Counted from the first letter of the stretch, positions 1 to 10,388 are shown. The stretch: DNA of 64,000 bases from Arthrobacter roseus (GCF_016907875.1 NZ_JAFBCU010000001.1:1860001-1924000); one strand, 5' to 3'. Numbers and translations: made by a program. Notes: generated from the letters alone by a model not told the origin.

Positions 1-1
1 G

Positions 2-1645
2 GATTCCATCGATGAGGTTTCCGATCTCGACAGCCTTATCGCAGTTTCGGGAGAGCTCAGCAGTCAGGGCGTTGCGGGCATGCTGGCAGCGTACGTCAGC
101 AACGACGCAGGCGATCCCACACGTTACATTCTGCACCTTTACCAAGCGGCGCTCGGCCTTCCCGATGAGTCCTACTACCGCGACAGCAAGTTCCAAGATA
201 TTCGTGTGAAGTACGAGGCGTTTCTGGAAGAACTTATGGGCCTTGTGGGACTCGAAGACGGCCGACGTCGCGCGGCAGCGGTCATGGAATTGGAGACAAA
301 GTTTGCGGCCGGACATATGGATAAGGTCACGTGCCGGAACCCGCAGGAGGTTTATAATCTCTACTCGACCGAGGATTTGGAGTCACGTTGTTCGGCAGCA
401 GCACAGTGGTTGGAAAGCATGGGGGTTTCCCGTGGGCAACGTCAGGAAGTTGTCGTTTGCCAGCCTGACTTCCTCTCAACCCTTGCTAGCCTCCTGAGGT
501 CCGAAGGATTGGATATCTGGAGAGATTGGCTCCGCACCCGGGTATTGATCTCGTTCGCCAACTATCTTCCGGAACCCTTCGTCTCCAGCAGTTTCAACTT
601 CTTTGGAAAAGAACTTAGCGGCACGCCGATCATCAGGGACCGTTGGAAGCGTGGTGTTTCTTTGGTGGAGGACGCCATGGGCGAAGCTATCGGCCAAGAA
701 TACGTCGCACGGCATTTTCCTGACGGTCACAAGGAGAAGATGCTGCATCTGGTGGAGAATCTCCTGGCGGCGTACCGGGAGGCTATTTCCGGATTACCCT
801 GGATGACGGCGAAAACTCAGGAACGTGCCTTGGAGAAGCTGTCGCTCTTCAGTACCAAAATCGGATTTCCTGAACTCTGGCGTGATTACTCCACGTTGGA
901 GATTGACGGCGATGTTGTTGGTAATGTGAGACGTGCCGCGTTGTTCGAGCTACATAGAAGTCTCGGGAAACTCGGCCAGCCCATAGATCGCGATGAGTGG
1001 CTGATTACGCCGCAAACCGTCAACGCCTATTACATGCCGACGATGAATGAAATTGCGTTCCCGGCAGCCATTCTTCAGCCGCCGTTTTTCGACGCCGATG
1101 CCGATCCGGCAGCGAATTACGGTGGCATTGGTGCAGTTATCGGCCACGAAATTGGACACGGTTTTGATGATCAGGGTTCCCGATTCGACGGAACGGGTGC
1201 CCTTGCGGACTGGTGGACGGAGGAAGACCGGACGGCCTTCGACGCGCTCACATCGCGACTGGTGGCGCAGTACGAGACCCTGTCACCGACGGCAACGCCC
1301 GGACATCGAGTCAACGGGGAACTTACCCTGGGAGAGAATATTGGCGATCTTGGTGGTCTGACGATAGCCTACGCAGCTTACCGCCTCAGTCTTGATGGTC
1401 AGGAATCACCTGTCATAGATGGACTCACGGGCAATCAGCGCTTCTTTTTCTCGTGGGCGGAGTGTTGGCGGCAAATCATTCGCCAGGAAGAAGCGGTACG
1501 ACGGTTGACCATTGATCCGCATTCACCGAACGAGTTCAGGTGTAACGCCGTGGTGCGGAATCTCCATGAGTTCCATCAAGCCTTCGATGTCGGCCCACGC
1601 GACCATCTCTGGCTGGATCCCTCCGACAGGGTGCGGATCTGGTAG
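2..1645 (+). CDS. M13 family metallopeptidase (neprilysin/PepO-like), 5' end missing
   Basis: Zinc endopeptidase of the M13 family, which cleaves oligopeptides. The frame is open to the left edge of the window (from base 2), so the true start lies outside; the first internal ATG is at 80. About 547 codons are present against 640-700 for the family, so roughly the N-terminal 100 residues are missing. The zinc motif HEIGH is encoded at 1145-1159, and the downstream GENIGDLGG motif at 1331 onward supplies the third zinc-ligand Glu (1334) and the Asp (1346). The NAYYMPTMNEIAFPAA block and the Arg/Trp-rich end (DRVRIW) are also family hallmarks. Bacterial members can be cytoplasmic or lipoproteins; the missing N terminus prevents a choice. 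It converges on the LCP gene across a shared hairpin. Confidence 0.95.
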   Translation, partial: DSIDEVSDLDSLIAVSGELSSQGVAGMLAAYVSNDAGDPTRYILHLYQAALGLPDESYYRDSKFQDIRVKYEAFLEELMGLVGLEDGRRRAAAVMELETKFAAGHMDKVTCRNPQEVYNLYSTEDLESRCSAAAQWLESMGVSRGQRQEVVVCQPDFLSTLASLLRSEGLDIWRDWLRTRVLISFANYLPEPFVSSSFNFFGKELSGTPIIRDRWKRGVSLVEDAMGEAIGQEYVARHFPDGHKEKMLHLVENLLAAYREAISGLPWMTAKTQERALEKLSLFSTKIGFPELWRDYSTLEIDGDVVGNVRRAALFELHRSLGKLGQPIDRDEWLITPQTVNAYYMPTMNEIAFPAAILQPPFFDADADPAANYGGIGAVIGHEIGHGFDDQGSRFDGTGALADWWTEEDRTAFDALTSRLVAQYETLSPTATPGHRVNGELTLGENIGDLGGLTIAYAAYRLSLDGQESPVIDGLTGNQRFFFSWAECWRQIIRQEEAVRRLTIDPHSPNEFRCNAVVRNLHEFHQAFDVGPRDHLWLDPSDRVRIW

Positions 1646-1662
1646 GGGGCTGACGGGCCAGC

Positions 1663-1690
1663 TCACCTGTCAGTTATGACTGACAGGTGA
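1663..1690. terminator. Bidirectional terminator hairpin between M13 peptidase and LCP genes
   Basis: Perfect 11-bp inverted repeat (TCACCTGTCAG / CTGACAGGTGA) with a 6-base loop. It sits 17 bases after the peptidase stop and contains the last codons of the convergent LCP gene; the LCP stop codon lies in the loop. There is no clear T-tract on either side, as is common for actinobacterial terminators. Confidence 0.6.
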
Positions 1691-3188
1691 CCTGGTCCGC
1701 CGTTTGACCGTTCAGTTCGCTGTCGAGGTCACCGCCAGCTTTCAGTTTGTCTCCGGACGTGAAGTTCTGGCCGACTTCAACAGTGACACCGGAGACTCCA
1801 GCTGATGGAATCACCTGCACGGCAGCTACACCCAGCTCCTCTGCCACTGCATCAGCGACAATCTGATAACCGTCTGCGTAGAAGATCTGCGTAGCGGGGC
1901 TATCCGCAACGGTTGGTCCCGTTTGAGCCTGAACATAGCCAAGTTTGCTCAGAATCTTGCTGATTTGACCACTCCGGCCCTCCTCCCCTGACGCATTTGT
2001 GACCGTCAGGGGTATCGTTGCCGGGTCAAATTCCGGTTGTGGCTCCTCAGGCGGGACGGCGTCCGTAGATGTTGATGGCGATGCTTTTCCCGTCGGCGTC
2101 TGCTTTGCTTCACCGAGCGCGCGGTCTTCTGCCAGCGCTTCGAAGAGCGGTTCGGCCTGCTCTGCATCTAGGACAAGCCGATTCGGATCCGGCTCGTAGG
2201 GTTTGGTGGGTGCGGTAATAAACTTAACCTTGCTGAGATCGACGTCCTTCAACCGGTCGGCAATCTTCAGCAGCGAATTGATGTCAGCGAGTTCCTCGTC
2301 GATAGTCAGATTTTTGGTGATCGTTTCGGCAATCGCGTAAACCCGAGGGAGGTTACCCAGAGTTCCTTCTTCCCGGATTTTGCGGACCATAGACGCCAAA
2401 AAACTTTGTTGCGCTCGAATTCTACCGGCGTCCCCGCCGTCGCCGAAGCCGTGCCGGGTGCGCAGGAAGGCTAGTGCTTGCTCACCCTGAACGCTGCTGA
2501 CGCCAGCCGGTAAGTGAAGCCCGGAGTAGGGATCATCCACGGGCTGGTTCACACATACATCGACTCCGCCCAGAGTGTTGGACAGTTCCTTGACCGCATT
2601 GAAATCCGCCATCATGAAATGATCGATCTGTAGACCCGTGACATCATTGATCGTTGCTACTGTGCAACCTGGACCGCCTGAGTCGAGGGCTCCGTTGAGC
2701 TGTCCCAGTTCTTGCGCGGGATGTTCGGTTCCAGTTTTTGGATCAAAGCACTCTGGGATGGGTACCAGTAGATCGCGGGGGAAGCTGATCACCGAGACAC
2801 GCTCGCGGTCTGCCGACAAGTGCATCAGCATCATGGCGTCGGAATTACCTGAACCCGCCGACAGATCTTCACCACCGAACTGCGCGTCCTGACCAGTTCG
2901 CGTGTCCGTGCCAAGTATGAGAATCTGCAGCGGATCGCGCGACATATCGACAGGGAGTGCGTCCGCCTGATCTGTGTTCAGATTCAGCGGTTCAGTAACA
3001 ATATTTCCTTGCAGCCTCATGACCTGCACTACTACGAAAACAAGTCCTCCGACGAGCACGACGGCCAGCGTGAGCGCCACGTACCGCAACGCCGTTTTCT
3101 TGCGCCCGGCTCCGAGGTGTCTGCCTGCCGGGCCAGCTTGTCGGTTGCCCGAAGTGCCGCGTCCGGTGGCCACACTGCGTCTACTCAC
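1674..3188 (-). CDS. LytR-CpsA-Psr (LCP) family cell-wall glycopolymer ligase with LytR_C domain
   Basis: LCP enzymes transfer undecaprenyl-linked glycopolymers (teichoic acids, arabinogalactan, capsule) onto peptidoglycan outside the membrane. A cytoplasmic basic N terminus is followed by one membrane segment (about residues 34-56, ALTLAVVLVGGLVFVVVQVM). The LCP domain contains LILGTDTR, DAMMLMHL, SFPRDLLVPIP and LAFLRTRHGFGDGGDAGR, which includes the conserved Asp/Arg phosphate-binding residues. The C terminus is a LytR_C domain (about residues 385-480). I chose GTG at 3188 because GAGG lies 8 bases upstream; a GTG at 3215 would add 9 residues but has no Shine-Dalgarno and could only be used on a nearly leaderless mRNA. 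It lies downstream of era, with 113+ bases between. Confidence 0.93.
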   Translation of the reverse strand: MSRRSVATGRGTSGNRQAGPAGRHLGAGRKKTALRYVALTLAVVLVGGLVFVVVQVMRLQGNIVTEPLNLNTDQADALPVDMSRDPLQILILGTDTRTGQDAQFGGEDLSAGSGNSDAMMLMHLSADRERVSVISFPRDLLVPIPECFDPKTGTEHPAQELGQLNGALDSGGPGCTVATINDVTGLQIDHFMMADFNAVKELSNTLGGVDVCVNQPVDDPYSGLHLPAGVSSVQGEQALAFLRTRHGFGDGGDAGRIRAQQSFLASMVRKIREEGTLGNLPRVYAIAETITKNLTIDEELADINSLLKIADRLKDVDLSKVKFITAPTKPYEPDPNRLVLDAEQAEPLFEALAEDRALGEAKQTPTGKASPSTSTDAVPPEEPQPEFDPATIPLTVTNASGEEGRSGQISKILSKLGYVQAQTGPTVADSPATQIFYADGYQIVADAVAEELGVAAVQVIPSAGVSGVTVEVGQNFTSGDKLKAGGDLDSELNGQTADQVTCQS

Positions 3189-3224
3189 AATCCAATCCTC
3201 ATCCGTGGTCGGCACATTCTGTTC

Positions 3225-3230
3225 ATTTTA
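3225..3230 (-). promoter_or_regulatory. Candidate -10 box for the LCP gene
   Basis: TAAAAT on the minus strand, about 37 bases before the chosen GTG. No good -35 is visible. Transcription would start near 3218, giving a leader of about 30 bases. Confidence 0.35.
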
Positions 3231-3328
3231 CTGAAGTCGGGGCGAGGCTCATGCACAGTCGATTAAATCTTCGCAGATGGAACTTCTCATGCATCAACGG
3301 ACGACGGCGGCAAAAAGTGCCTCTGCGT

Positions 3329-4258
3329 TCAGAAGCCCAACCGGACTAGTTTTTTGGGGTCTCGCTGCCAGTCCTTGGCAATTTTGACGTGCAGATCGAG
3401 GTAGACGCGGGTTCCGAGAAGCGCCTCAATACTATGACGCGCTGTGGTCCCCACCGCCTTCAGCCGCTCGCCGCCCCGACCGATGATGATTGCTTTCTGG
3501 GAAGATCGCTCCACATAGAGATTGACGCGAACATCTAGCAGCTTCCGGTCTTCCGGACGGCCTTCACGTTCAACAATTTCGTCCACTACCACCGCTAGGG
3601 AATGTGGCAGCTCATCACGAACCCCTTCGAGGGCGGCTTCGCGGATGAGCTCGGCAACCATCACGGCTACAGGTTCATCAGTGAGCTCACCGTCCGGATA
3701 CAGCGGAGGCGATAGCGGCATGTTCTTCAGAAGTACCGACGTAACGATCTCCGTTTGTGTGTCCTTGACCGCGGATACCGGGACGACGTCAGCCCATCCT
3801 TGTTCTCCCATGACATCGTATCCGAGGGCTGTCACAGCGAGCAGCTGTTTAGCGACCGCCTGACGGTCCACAAGATCGGTCTTCGTGACTATCGCGATAA
3901 CTGGTTTACCTCTGAGCTCCGCCAATTGTTTTGCAATGAAGCGGTCTCCAGGCCCGATCTTCTCGTTGGCAGGAAGGCAGAACCCTATGGCGTCCACTTC
4001 GGCCAGCGTATCCGCGACGAGCTCATTGAGTCGTTTGCCCAAAAGGGTGCGTGGACGATGAAGCCCCGGCGTATCGACGAGAATCAATTGACCCTCTTCG
4101 GAGTGAACGATACCCCGGATTGTGTGTCTAGTGGTCTGCGGTTTTGCGGACGTGATGGCGACCTTCTGGCCCACAAGTGCGTTGGTCAGCGTCGATTTTC
4201 CGGTGTTCGGCCGACCAACCATTGACACGAAGCCAGCACGATATTCAGGACTCGTCAT
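3329..4258 (-). CDS. era: GTPase Era
   Basis: Ras-like GTPase that binds the 3' end of 16S rRNA and checks maturation of the small ribosomal subunit. The 309-residue length is normal. G1 GRPNTGKS is at residues 15-22, followed by G3 DTPG and G4 TKTD. The C-terminal KH domain has the IIIGRGGERLK loop and ends KKLVRLGF, typical for Era. The ATG lies inside the last codons of the upstream CNNM/CorC gene (14-base overlap), implying translational coupling. Together with ybeY and rsmE upstream this is a ribosome-assembly cluster. Confidence 0.97.
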   Translation of the reverse strand: MTSPEYRAGFVSMVGRPNTGKSTLTNALVGQKVAITSAKPQTTRHTIRGIVHSEEGQLILVDTPGLHRPRTLLGKRLNELVADTLAEVDAIGFCLPANEKIGPGDRFIAKQLAELRGKPVIAIVTKTDLVDRQAVAKQLLAVTALGYDVMGEQGWADVVPVSAVKDTQTEIVTSVLLKNMPLSPPLYPDGELTDEPVAVMVAELIREAALEGVRDELPHSLAVVVDEIVEREGRPEDRKLLDVRVNLYVERSSQKAIIIGRGGERLKAVGTTARHSIEALLGTRVYLDLHVKIAKDWQRDPKKLVRLGF

Positions 4259-5609
4259 GATCCGTCATCCCTTCTTTTGGCGGAGTGTCAGCGTCCGCTG
4301 TCGTTCCCATGGTGGCGGAGGCGCCATCGGGGCCTTCCATTCTCGCACTCCCGGAGTCCTCTGGCACTCGCCAAGAGATCAAGTGGGACACTCGGTTCCT
4401 GCGGCCCTCGAGCCTTTCGGCACTCAGATGGATTCCACCCTCCAGCACGACTTCGCTTCCGACGATCGGAACGCGTCCAAGGATTTTACCCACCAGGCCG
4501 CCGACCGTGTCGACTTCGTCGTCGTCGAGTTCCAGCCCAAAAAGTTCTCCGAAGTCGTCGATATCCATACTTGAACTGACTCGGTATCGCCCACCGCCGA
4601 GGTCCTGTGTCTCCGGAGCCTCAGTATCGTACTCGTCGACGATTTCTCCGACGATCTCCTCAATCAGGTCTTCGAGTGTCACCAGACCCGCTGTGCCGCC
4701 ATACTCGTCCACGACAATCGCGACGTGGGTCGATTCGCGTTGAAGTTCCTGAAGTAGATCACCGACGTTCTTTGATTCGGGAACATAGCGGATATCTCTT
4801 GCGATGGAATCTACGGGTTCATCTGCAGACCCTGGGCCGTGCATGCGCGCAGCCACGTCCTTGAGGTAAACCATTCCGAGAACCTGATCTGAGCTCTCGC
4901 CGATCACCGGAACTCGTGAGTAGCCAGAACGCAAGAAAAGCGACATGGCCTGGCGCAGTGTGGAACCGGTGTCGACGGACACCATATCGGTTCGTGGCAC
5001 CATGACGGAGCGGACACTGGTATCGCCGAGCTCGAATACTGAATGGATGAGTTCGGCTTCGCTGTTCTCGATCATCTCAGCATCTGAGGCACGAGAGACA
5101 AGGTCGCGAAATTCCTCTTGCGTGAAGAACGCTGCGTCGGCGTGGTCTGCCCCCGGGGTGACCGCGCTTCCGACGCGTATGAGCCAACGCGGAATTGGTC
5201 CAAGCACCAGACGAAGCAATCGCACCAAAGACGAAGTCAGCCTCACGACGTTCGAGGAGTAAGCTCTGCCAAGCTGTCGCGGTGATACTCCAACGAGGAC
5301 GAAACCAATGGCGGCCATGACGAGAGTCGCATACAGCCCCGCAAGCCAGACATTGCTGCTTAGCTCATTGAAAACGAGAGCGACGGCGACGGCTGCTGCC
5401 ATTTCGAACCATACCCGCCAGAACCGGAGGGCATGGAGGTGGTCGATGGGCGCAGACAGGATCCGCTGGAGCGAGGAACCAGTCTGCTTGCGCAGGAGAA
5501 CTTCGGCTTCCTGCCGTGGCAAGAAGGTGAAGGCAGCTTCTGCAGCAGTCAGAATTGCTGCAATGAGTGCGAACAGAAGACCGACAGCGCCAAGGGACCA
5601 CTCGATCAA
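4245..5609 (-). CDS. CNNM/CorC-HlyC family membrane protein with CBS pair
   Basis: DUF21-type membrane protein of the CNNM/CorC family, linked in other bacteria to magnesium or cobalt transport; the old name hemolysin-like is misleading. 454 residues: a DUF21 domain with four hydrophobic stretches in the first 150 residues, a CBS pair at about 200-320 ([43 protein letters not shown] in pieces), and a CorC_HlyC domain at about 345-420 ([15 protein letters not shown]). The start is TTG at 5609, sharing TTGA with the ybeY stop. The last 30 residues are acidic and low complexity. A position between ybeY and era is conserved in actinobacteria. Confidence 0.93.
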   Translation of the reverse strand: MIEWSLGAVGLLFALIAAILTAAEAAFTFLPRQEAEVLLRKQTGSSLQRILSAPIDHLHALRFWRVWFEMAAAVAVALVFNELSSNVWLAGLYATLVMAAIGFVLVGVSPRQLGRAYSSNVVRLTSSLVRLLRLVLGPIPRWLIRVGSAVTPGADHADAAFFTQEEFRDLVSRASDAEMIENSEAELIHSVFELGDTSVRSVMVPRTDMVSVDTGSTLRQAMSLFLRSGYSRVPVIGESSDQVLGMVYLKDVAARMHGPGSADEPVDSIARDIRYVPESKNVGDLLQELQRESTHVAIVVDEYGGTAGLVTLEDLIEEIVGEIVDEYDTEAPETQDLGGGRYRVSSSMDIDDFGELFGLELDDDEVDTVGGLVGKILGRVPIVGSEVVLEGGIHLSAERLEGRRNRVSHLISWRVPEDSGSARMEGPDGASATMGTTADADTPPKEGMTDHDES

Positions 5610-6079
5610 TGGGTGGTTTCCTTGGGTGGTTGGTGGCCGAGGAATTCGAAGAGAAGCTTCCGTTGTAGACCAAACATTTCCGCTTCTTCTTCAGGTTCGA
5701 CGTGATCGTAACCGAGCAGATGGAGAACTCCGTGCACAGTCAACAAGAGCAATTCCTCCGCGACGCTGTGCCCTGCAGCTTTCGCTTGCTGTTCGGCAAC
5801 TTCGGGACAAAGCACGATATCGCCAAGGACGCCAGCGACTGCAGGTACCGCGGCTGTACCCGGACGAAGTTCATCCATGGGAAAGGACATCACGTCCGTT
5901 GGACCAGGCAGGTCCATCCATTCAATGTGCAGCTTTTCCATGGCTTCCGGATCGATGAGCATGATGGCTAGCTCGGCCTCGGGGCTGACAAACAACGAGT
6001 CCAAGACAAATCGGCCAACCGCCACAAGTCTCTCTTCATCCGCGGGTAAGGTAGTTTCGTTGTTGACTTCGATCGACAT
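5606..6079 (-). CDS. ybeY: Endoribonuclease YbeY (rRNA maturation factor)
   Basis: Zinc-dependent single-strand RNase involved in 16S rRNA 3'-end processing and ribosome quality control. At 157 residues it is of usual length. The zinc motif [11 protein letters not shown] is at about residues 116-126, with all three His present, and [16 protein letters not shown] matches the conserved central block. Its ATG shares one base with the phoH stop (TGATG), and its stop overlaps the TTG of the next gene, so the three cistrons look translationally coupled. Confidence 0.97.
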   Translation of the reverse strand: MSIEVNNETTLPADEERLVAVGRFVLDSLFVSPEAELAIMLIDPEAMEKLHIEWMDLPGPTDVMSFPMDELRPGTAAVPAVAGVLGDIVLCPEVAEQQAKAAGHSVAEELLLLTVHGVLHLLGYDHVEPEEEAEMFGLQRKLLFEFLGHQPPKETTH

Positions 6080-7122
6080 CAGCGCTGAGCTCCTGTATTA
6101 CGATCTGTACGTGAAGTTTGGGCCGACGAGCGGGTACTTTCGTCCCAATCTGCGTAGGCGGAGACAATGTTGCTGACCAGCCGGTGGCGTACAACGTCCG
6201 TTGCATCAAGTTCCATGAACGTGATGTCCGTTATATCGTCAAGAATGTCTCGAACAACGCGCAGTCCCGAGGGTGTCCCCCCAGGTAGATCCACCTGCGT
6301 CACGTCGCCCGTAATAACCATCTTGGAACCAAATCCCAAACGGGTCAGGAACATCTTCATTTGCTCCGGAGTAGTGTTCTGCGCCTCATCCAAAATGATG
6401 AAAGCGTCATTGAGTGTGCGCCCGCGCATATATGCGAGTGGAGCCACTTCTATGGTGCCGGCGGCCATCAACCGAGGAATGGTCTCCGGATCAATCATGT
6501 CGTGGAGTGCGTCATATAGCGGCCGCAAGTAGGGATCGATTTTGTCGCTCAGTGTCCCTGGAAGGAATCCCAATCGCTCTCCAGCTTCTACTGCAGGACG
6601 TGTCAATATGATCCGACTGACTTCCTTTTGCTGCAGTGCCTGTACAGCCTTGGCCATAGCTAGATACGTTTTGCCGGTACCCGCGGGACCGATCCCGAAT
6701 ACCACTGTGTTCTCATCAATCGACTCCACGTAGCGTTTCTGGTTGAGCGTTTTGGGTCGAATCGTTCGTCCGCGCGAGGAGAGGATGTTGACGGTCAGTA
6801 CGTCTGAGGGACGTTCTGTTGTTTGGTCCTTGAGCATGCTGATCAGCTGAACCAGGACATGCTCGGTTACGCGAGTGTTGTTCGCTACGAGGTTGCGCAT
6901 TTCAGCAACAAGCCGTGAGGTGCGCTTGACGCTTTCACCCTCCCCCGTGATGGAAAGCTCATTGCCTCGCACCGCGAGCTGGACGTCAGGGAACGCATCC
7001 TCGATGAACCGCAGGGCCTGGTCATTGGCACCAAGCGATTCAACCATTTGGTCCGTGGAATCGAACCGTATCGTTTCTGTCTTCTGTGCACCATTTCTGG
7101 TTTTTCCTGAAGAATCCGTCAT
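6079..7122 (-). CDS. phoH: PhoH family ATPase
   Basis: Cytoplasmic P-loop ATPase of the PhoH/PhoL type; an RNA-related role is suggested by its constant pairing with ybeY. 347 residues: an N-terminal KH-like/Jag-like region (about 20-110), then Walker [16 protein letters not shown] and Walker B/DEAQN ([15 protein letters not shown]) followed by [14 protein letters not shown]. The last 25 residues are Ser/Thr/Arg-rich and poorly conserved. It heads the ybeY-CNNM-era overlap chain and is separated from rsmE by 166 bases, so it may have its own promoter. Confidence 0.95.
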   Translation of the reverse strand: MTDSSGKTRNGAQKTETIRFDSTDQMVESLGANDQALRFIEDAFPDVQLAVRGNELSITGEGESVKRTSRLVAEMRNLVANNTRVTEHVLVQLISMLKDQTTERPSDVLTVNILSSRGRTIRPKTLNQKRYVESIDENTVVFGIGPAGTGKTYLAMAKAVQALQQKEVSRIILTRPAVEAGERLGFLPGTLSDKIDPYLRPLYDALHDMIDPETIPRLMAAGTIEVAPLAYMRGRTLNDAFIILDEAQNTTPEQMKMFLTRLGFGSKMVITGDVTQVDLPGGTPSGLRVVRDILDDITDITFMELDATDVVRHRLVSNIVSAYADWDESTRSSAQTSRTDRNTGAQR

Positions 7123-7202
7123 AGCAGCGGCCTGATGGCCTTTCTTCGCCCCCTAAGGCTTCGTCGTCCTGTCGAACGGCCACCGCTGGTAGCCAGGGTC
7201 CC

Positions 7203-7208
7203 ATTCTA
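7203..7208 (-). promoter_or_regulatory. Candidate -10 box for phoH-ybeY-CNNM-era
   Basis: TAGAAT on the minus strand about 80 bases upstream of the phoH ATG, within the 166-base gap after rsmE. No convincing -35 hexamer is seen. Confidence 0.25.
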
Positions 7209-7288
7209 CGGGAAACGAGAAGACCGATGGCGGCGACAGTTCGCTAGCTCGGTCCGTTCTTGATCCAAGTGGACCTTCTGCAGGGAAA

Positions 7289-8047
7289 TTAGTCCTCGTC
7301 CCAACGGCCTAGTCCTTGCATAACCAGGCTCAATGCGGCTGGTCCAGCGGTGGAGGACCGAAGCACATTCCGGCCGAGCCGAGCGGTCACCGCTCCTGCA
7401 TTCTTGAACCGGTCAATCTCCTGTGGGGAGACACCGCCCTCTGGTCCTACCACGAGAGCGATCTGCGAACCCCTCGGCTTCCGGCTTTGGAGGACGTGGC
7501 TCAGGGAAGACTCGGCGGTCTCATGCAAGACGACGACAAGGTCAGTCTTCTGCATCCACACCGCGAGTCTCCCTGTATCCATGGGCGGGACGATCTCTGG
7601 AATCCGTGATCGGCGCGACTGCTTGGAAGCGGTTAGGACTACTGACTCCCATTTACGCACCCCCCTACTTGCCTTATCGGCTTTCCATCGCACAATTGAG
7701 CGATCCGCCTGCCACGGAATGACAGCATCTACGCCAAGTTCGGTGGCAGCCGCAATGGCCATCTCGTCCCGATCACCCTTCGCAAGTGCTTGTACGAGGG
7801 TCACTGATGGTTCCGGCACCGTCTCATAATCGAGTGAAAGTACCCGCAGCATTATGGCTTCAGAGGCGATCTCCGTGACTATGCAGCTGGCCCGGTGTCC
7901 CTGACCGTCGACGACGTCAATGGCTTCCTCGATGTCGATCCGTTTGACAACGGCGTGCCGTGCTTCAGCCCCGGTGAGCCGAAGCACGCCTCCTGGTAAC
8001 GCGTCGGCGACCTCAAGAGGGTTACCGAAGAAACACTGATTGCTCAT
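7289..8047 (-). CDS. rsmE: 16S rRNA (uracil(1498)-N3)-methyltransferase RsmE
   Basis: SPOUT methyltransferase that methylates U1498 of 16S rRNA using S-adenosylmethionine. 252 residues: a PUA-like N-terminal domain (GGVLRLTGAEARHAVV) and a C-terminal knotted SPOUT domain with LVVGPEGGVSPQEI and LGRNVLRSSTAGPAAL. The ATG follows the dnaJ stop by 2 bases, so it is cotranscribed with hrcA-dnaJ, a conserved arrangement in many Gram-positive bacteria. Confidence 0.97.
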   Translation of the reverse strand: MSNQCFFGNPLEVADALPGGVLRLTGAEARHAVVKRIDIEEAIDVVDGQGHRASCIVTEIASEAIMLRVLSLDYETVPEPSVTLVQALAKGDRDEMAIAAATELGVDAVIPWQADRSIVRWKADKASRGVRKWESVVLTASKQSRRSRIPEIVPPMDTGRLAVWMQKTDLVVVLHETAESSLSHVLQSRKPRGSQIALVVGPEGGVSPQEIDRFKNAGAVTARLGRNVLRSSTAGPAALSLVMQGLGRWDED

Positions 8048-8049
8048 GG

Positions 8050-9189
8050 TTACCGGTTGCCAAGCCGTTCGCGTAATCGTGAAAAGACGCTGCTGCCGGT
8101 CGCTGCGAGTTTGCCTTCGGCGAACTGTTCTCCGCGGAGGGAGGCAAGCTGCCTGAGAAGTTCCTCTTGCTCGGAGTCGAGCTTCGAAGGCGTCTCGACG
8201 TTAATATGGATTCGAAGATCGCCGCGGCCGTAGCCACGAAGATGCGTCACACCAAGTCCGCGCAGGGTGATGATCTCTCCTGACTGTGTCCCGGCCTTGA
8301 TGTCGAGCTCGCGGTCGCCGTCAAAAGTTACCAGCTGAAGCGAAGTTCCCAGCGCTGCCGCTGTCATGGGCACCGACATCGTCACGTGGAGATCGTCGCC
8401 TTCTCGGATGAAATTGGCGTCTTGGGCAACACGAATGTCCACGTAGAGGTCGCCCTGAGGACCGCCGCCTGGGCCAACTTCGCCTTGACCACCAAGTTGG
8501 ATACGTGTCCCTGTAGCAACACCTGCCGGCACTTTGATGGTCAACGAACGACGGCTGCGTACGCGCCCCTCTCCTGCACATTGGTGACAGGGATCGGGGA
8601 TCACTGTTCCCAACCCCTGACAGCTGCCGCAGGGTGCCGTGGTCATGACCTGACCGAGGATGGAACGCACCGCCCGCTGAATCTGTCCGCTACCGTGGCA
8701 GATGTCACAGGTCTTTGGACTCGAGCCGGGCTGGCTGCAGCTGCCGTCGCAATCTGGACATACGACAGCAGTTTCCACATCGAAGGTTTTGTTGGCGCCG
8801 AACACAGCGTCTTTGAGATCGATCTGCACACTGATCAGAGCGTCCTGACCGCGCCGGGTCCTGGACGGCGGCGCACCGGCGCCAGGGCCGCCTCCACCGA
8901 AGAAGGTTTCGAATATGTCCTGGAAAGCAAATCCTGAGCCGGAATGTCCGCCACCGAACCCACTGTCGGTTCCGTTCTCGTTGCCTGTTGTGTCGTATAC
9001 GCGCCGTTTTTGGGGATCTGCAAGCACCTCGTATGCCCGTGTGACCAGCTTAAACTGCTCCGAGGCGTCCGGCCCGGAATTGACATCGGGGTGAAGCTTG
9101 CGTGCCAGTTTCCGGTATGCCTTCTTGATTTCCTCGCCAGTTGCGTCGCGGCCTAGCCCGAGGACTTCGTAGTGGTTGCTCACGTACAT
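8050..9189 (-). CDS. dnaJ: Chaperone protein DnaJ (type I, DnaJ2-like)
   Basis: Hsp40 co-chaperone that stimulates DnaK. With the start at 9189 it is 379 residues: a J domain with HPD at 33-35, a Gly/Phe-rich region ([17 protein letters not shown]), four zinc-binding CxxCxGxG-type repeats ([32 protein letters not shown]) and the C-terminal substrate-binding domains. The frame is open 31 codons further upstream (to 9282, inside hrcA), but ATG at 9189 has AGGAAG 4 bases before it and matches the family start; GTG at 9183 is an alternative. Located directly behind hrcA, it is under CIRCE/HrcA control. Confidence 0.96.
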   Translation of the reverse strand: MYVSNHYEVLGLGRDATGEEIKKAYRKLARKLHPDVNSGPDASEQFKLVTRAYEVLADPQKRRVYDTTGNENGTDSGFGGGHSGSGFAFQDIFETFFGGGGPGAGAPPSRTRRGQDALISVQIDLKDAVFGANKTFDVETAVVCPDCDGSCSQPGSSPKTCDICHGSGQIQRAVRSILGQVMTTAPCGSCQGLGTVIPDPCHQCAGEGRVRSRRSLTIKVPAGVATGTRIQLGGQGEVGPGGGPQGDLYVDIRVAQDANFIREGDDLHVTMSVPMTAAALGTSLQLVTFDGDRELDIKAGTQSGEIITLRGLGVTHLRGYGRGDLRIHINVETPSKLDSEQEELLRQLASLRGEQFAEGKLAATGSSVFSRLRERLGNR

Positions 9190-9247
9190 TTCACTTCCTG
9201 TAGTTCGTGCCCCGGAGGGGACTTCTCTGACCCAGAGGCCCCGGAGA

Positions 9248-10261
9248 TCACTCCCCGAGAATTCTCGACAAATATCGGGCAACTGCGCGAACCGCTGCCA
9301 TGGTTGTGGGATAGTCCATGCTCATTGGGCCCAGTATCCCGATCCTGGCGGAGTAGTCCGGTCCGTAACCCGTAGCGATCACGGATGCCTCGGACAGCCC
9401 GCCATGGGGATTTTCTCGGCCTATACGCACCGACATGCCACGTTTATCCTGTTCCATTTCAGTTAACAAGCGAAGCATGACCACCTGTTCCTCGAGTGCT
9501 TCAAGGACGGGTCCGATGGTCAGTGGAAAATCTATGGTGGAGCGTGCAAGATTCGCTGTGCCGGCCAAAATGATTTTGTCCTCCCTGTCGATGCGGGCCA
9601 GGGAGCTCAGCGCCTGCCCGAGCGTCTCTGCGGTCACATTCGAATCAGGAGGAGTTCGGCGAAGTATGTTTGACAACCGAGTTTCGACGGCGGCCATCGG
9701 CTGGCCGGCCAGCTCCGTGAGAAAACGCTGTCTATGATCGAGCAGCACTTCTTCGGAGATCCGGGTGTCGAGCGAAATTATTTTCTGCTGAACGGTCCCG
9801 GTGTTGGCTATCAGGACAATGAGTACCTGGGTGGGTGCAAGAAGCACGAACTCGATATGTCGGACCGCTGTTCTGCTCAGGTGCGGGTACTGGACCACTG
9901 CTACTTGATTGGTGAGCTGAGCCAGCAGCCGAACCGTACGGTCCATGACGTCGTCGAGATCGTCAGGACCCTCAAGCAGTGCCTGGATGGCACGTCTTTC
10001 CGGGCCGGACAACGGCTTTACCTCGGCTATCCGATCAACGAACCGTCGGTAGCCTTTGTCTGTGGGAATTCGACCGGCACTCGTATGAGGGGCAGCAATG
10101 AGCCCCTCCTCTTCCAGTATCGACATGTCATTTCGAATAGTTGCGGAAGAAACGCCCAGATGGTGCCTATCCACCAGTGCCTTGGACCCGACTGGCTCGC
10201 GGGAGTAAACATAGTCTTCAACGATGGCGCTCAGTACCTCCATCCGGCGTGGTTCACTCAC
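9248..10261 (-). CDS. hrcA: Heat-inducible transcription repressor HrcA
   Basis: Represses class I heat-shock genes by binding CIRCE; its activity depends on GroEL. An N-terminal winged helix ([41 protein letters not shown]) is followed by a GAF-like dimerisation domain. I chose GTG at 10261 (337 residues) because AGGAGG lies 8 bases upstream; the GTG at 10270 abuts that same Shine-Dalgarno and is unlikely. A CIRCE element lies 54 bases upstream, so the operon is autoregulated. Confidence 0.96.
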   Translation of the reverse strand: MSEPRRMEVLSAIVEDYVYSREPVGSKALVDRHHLGVSSATIRNDMSILEEEGLIAAPHTSAGRIPTDKGYRRFVDRIAEVKPLSGPERRAIQALLEGPDDLDDVMDRTVRLLAQLTNQVAVVQYPHLSRTAVRHIEFVLLAPTQVLIVLIANTGTVQQKIISLDTRISEEVLLDHRQRFLTELAGQPMAAVETRLSNILRRTPPDSNVTAETLGQALSSLARIDREDKIILAGTANLARSTIDFPLTIGPVLEALEEQVVMLRLLTEMEQDKRGMSVRIGRENPHGGLSEASVIATGYGPDYSARIGILGPMSMDYPTTMAAVRAVARYLSRILGE

Positions 10262-10314
10262 CGAAGTCACCTCCTGCGCTCTCCCGTGGTCGGATCATGG
10301 TCCAGGGATCGAAG

Positions 10315-10341
10315 TTAGCACTCGACACACCCAAGTGCTAA
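10315..10341. promoter_or_regulatory. CIRCE operator (HrcA binding site)
   Basis: TTAGCACTC, a 9-base spacer, then AAGTGCTAA: the CIRCE consensus TTAGCACTC-N9-GAGTGCTAA with a single mismatch (A for G) in the right arm. It sits between divergent hrcA (start 54 bases away) and the DUF3097 gene (ATG 48 bases away), so HrcA could act on both. Confidence 0.95.
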
Positions 10342-10388
10342 GTCTAATACCTCTACCCGGTCTGGCAGGACTTGCTAGCATCGTGGTC

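Noticed and set aside
9189-9282. Extended N terminus for DnaJ from 9282
   Set aside because: Overlaps hrcA coding sequence, and the extra residues do not resemble the J-domain family; a good Shine-Dalgarno marks 9189.
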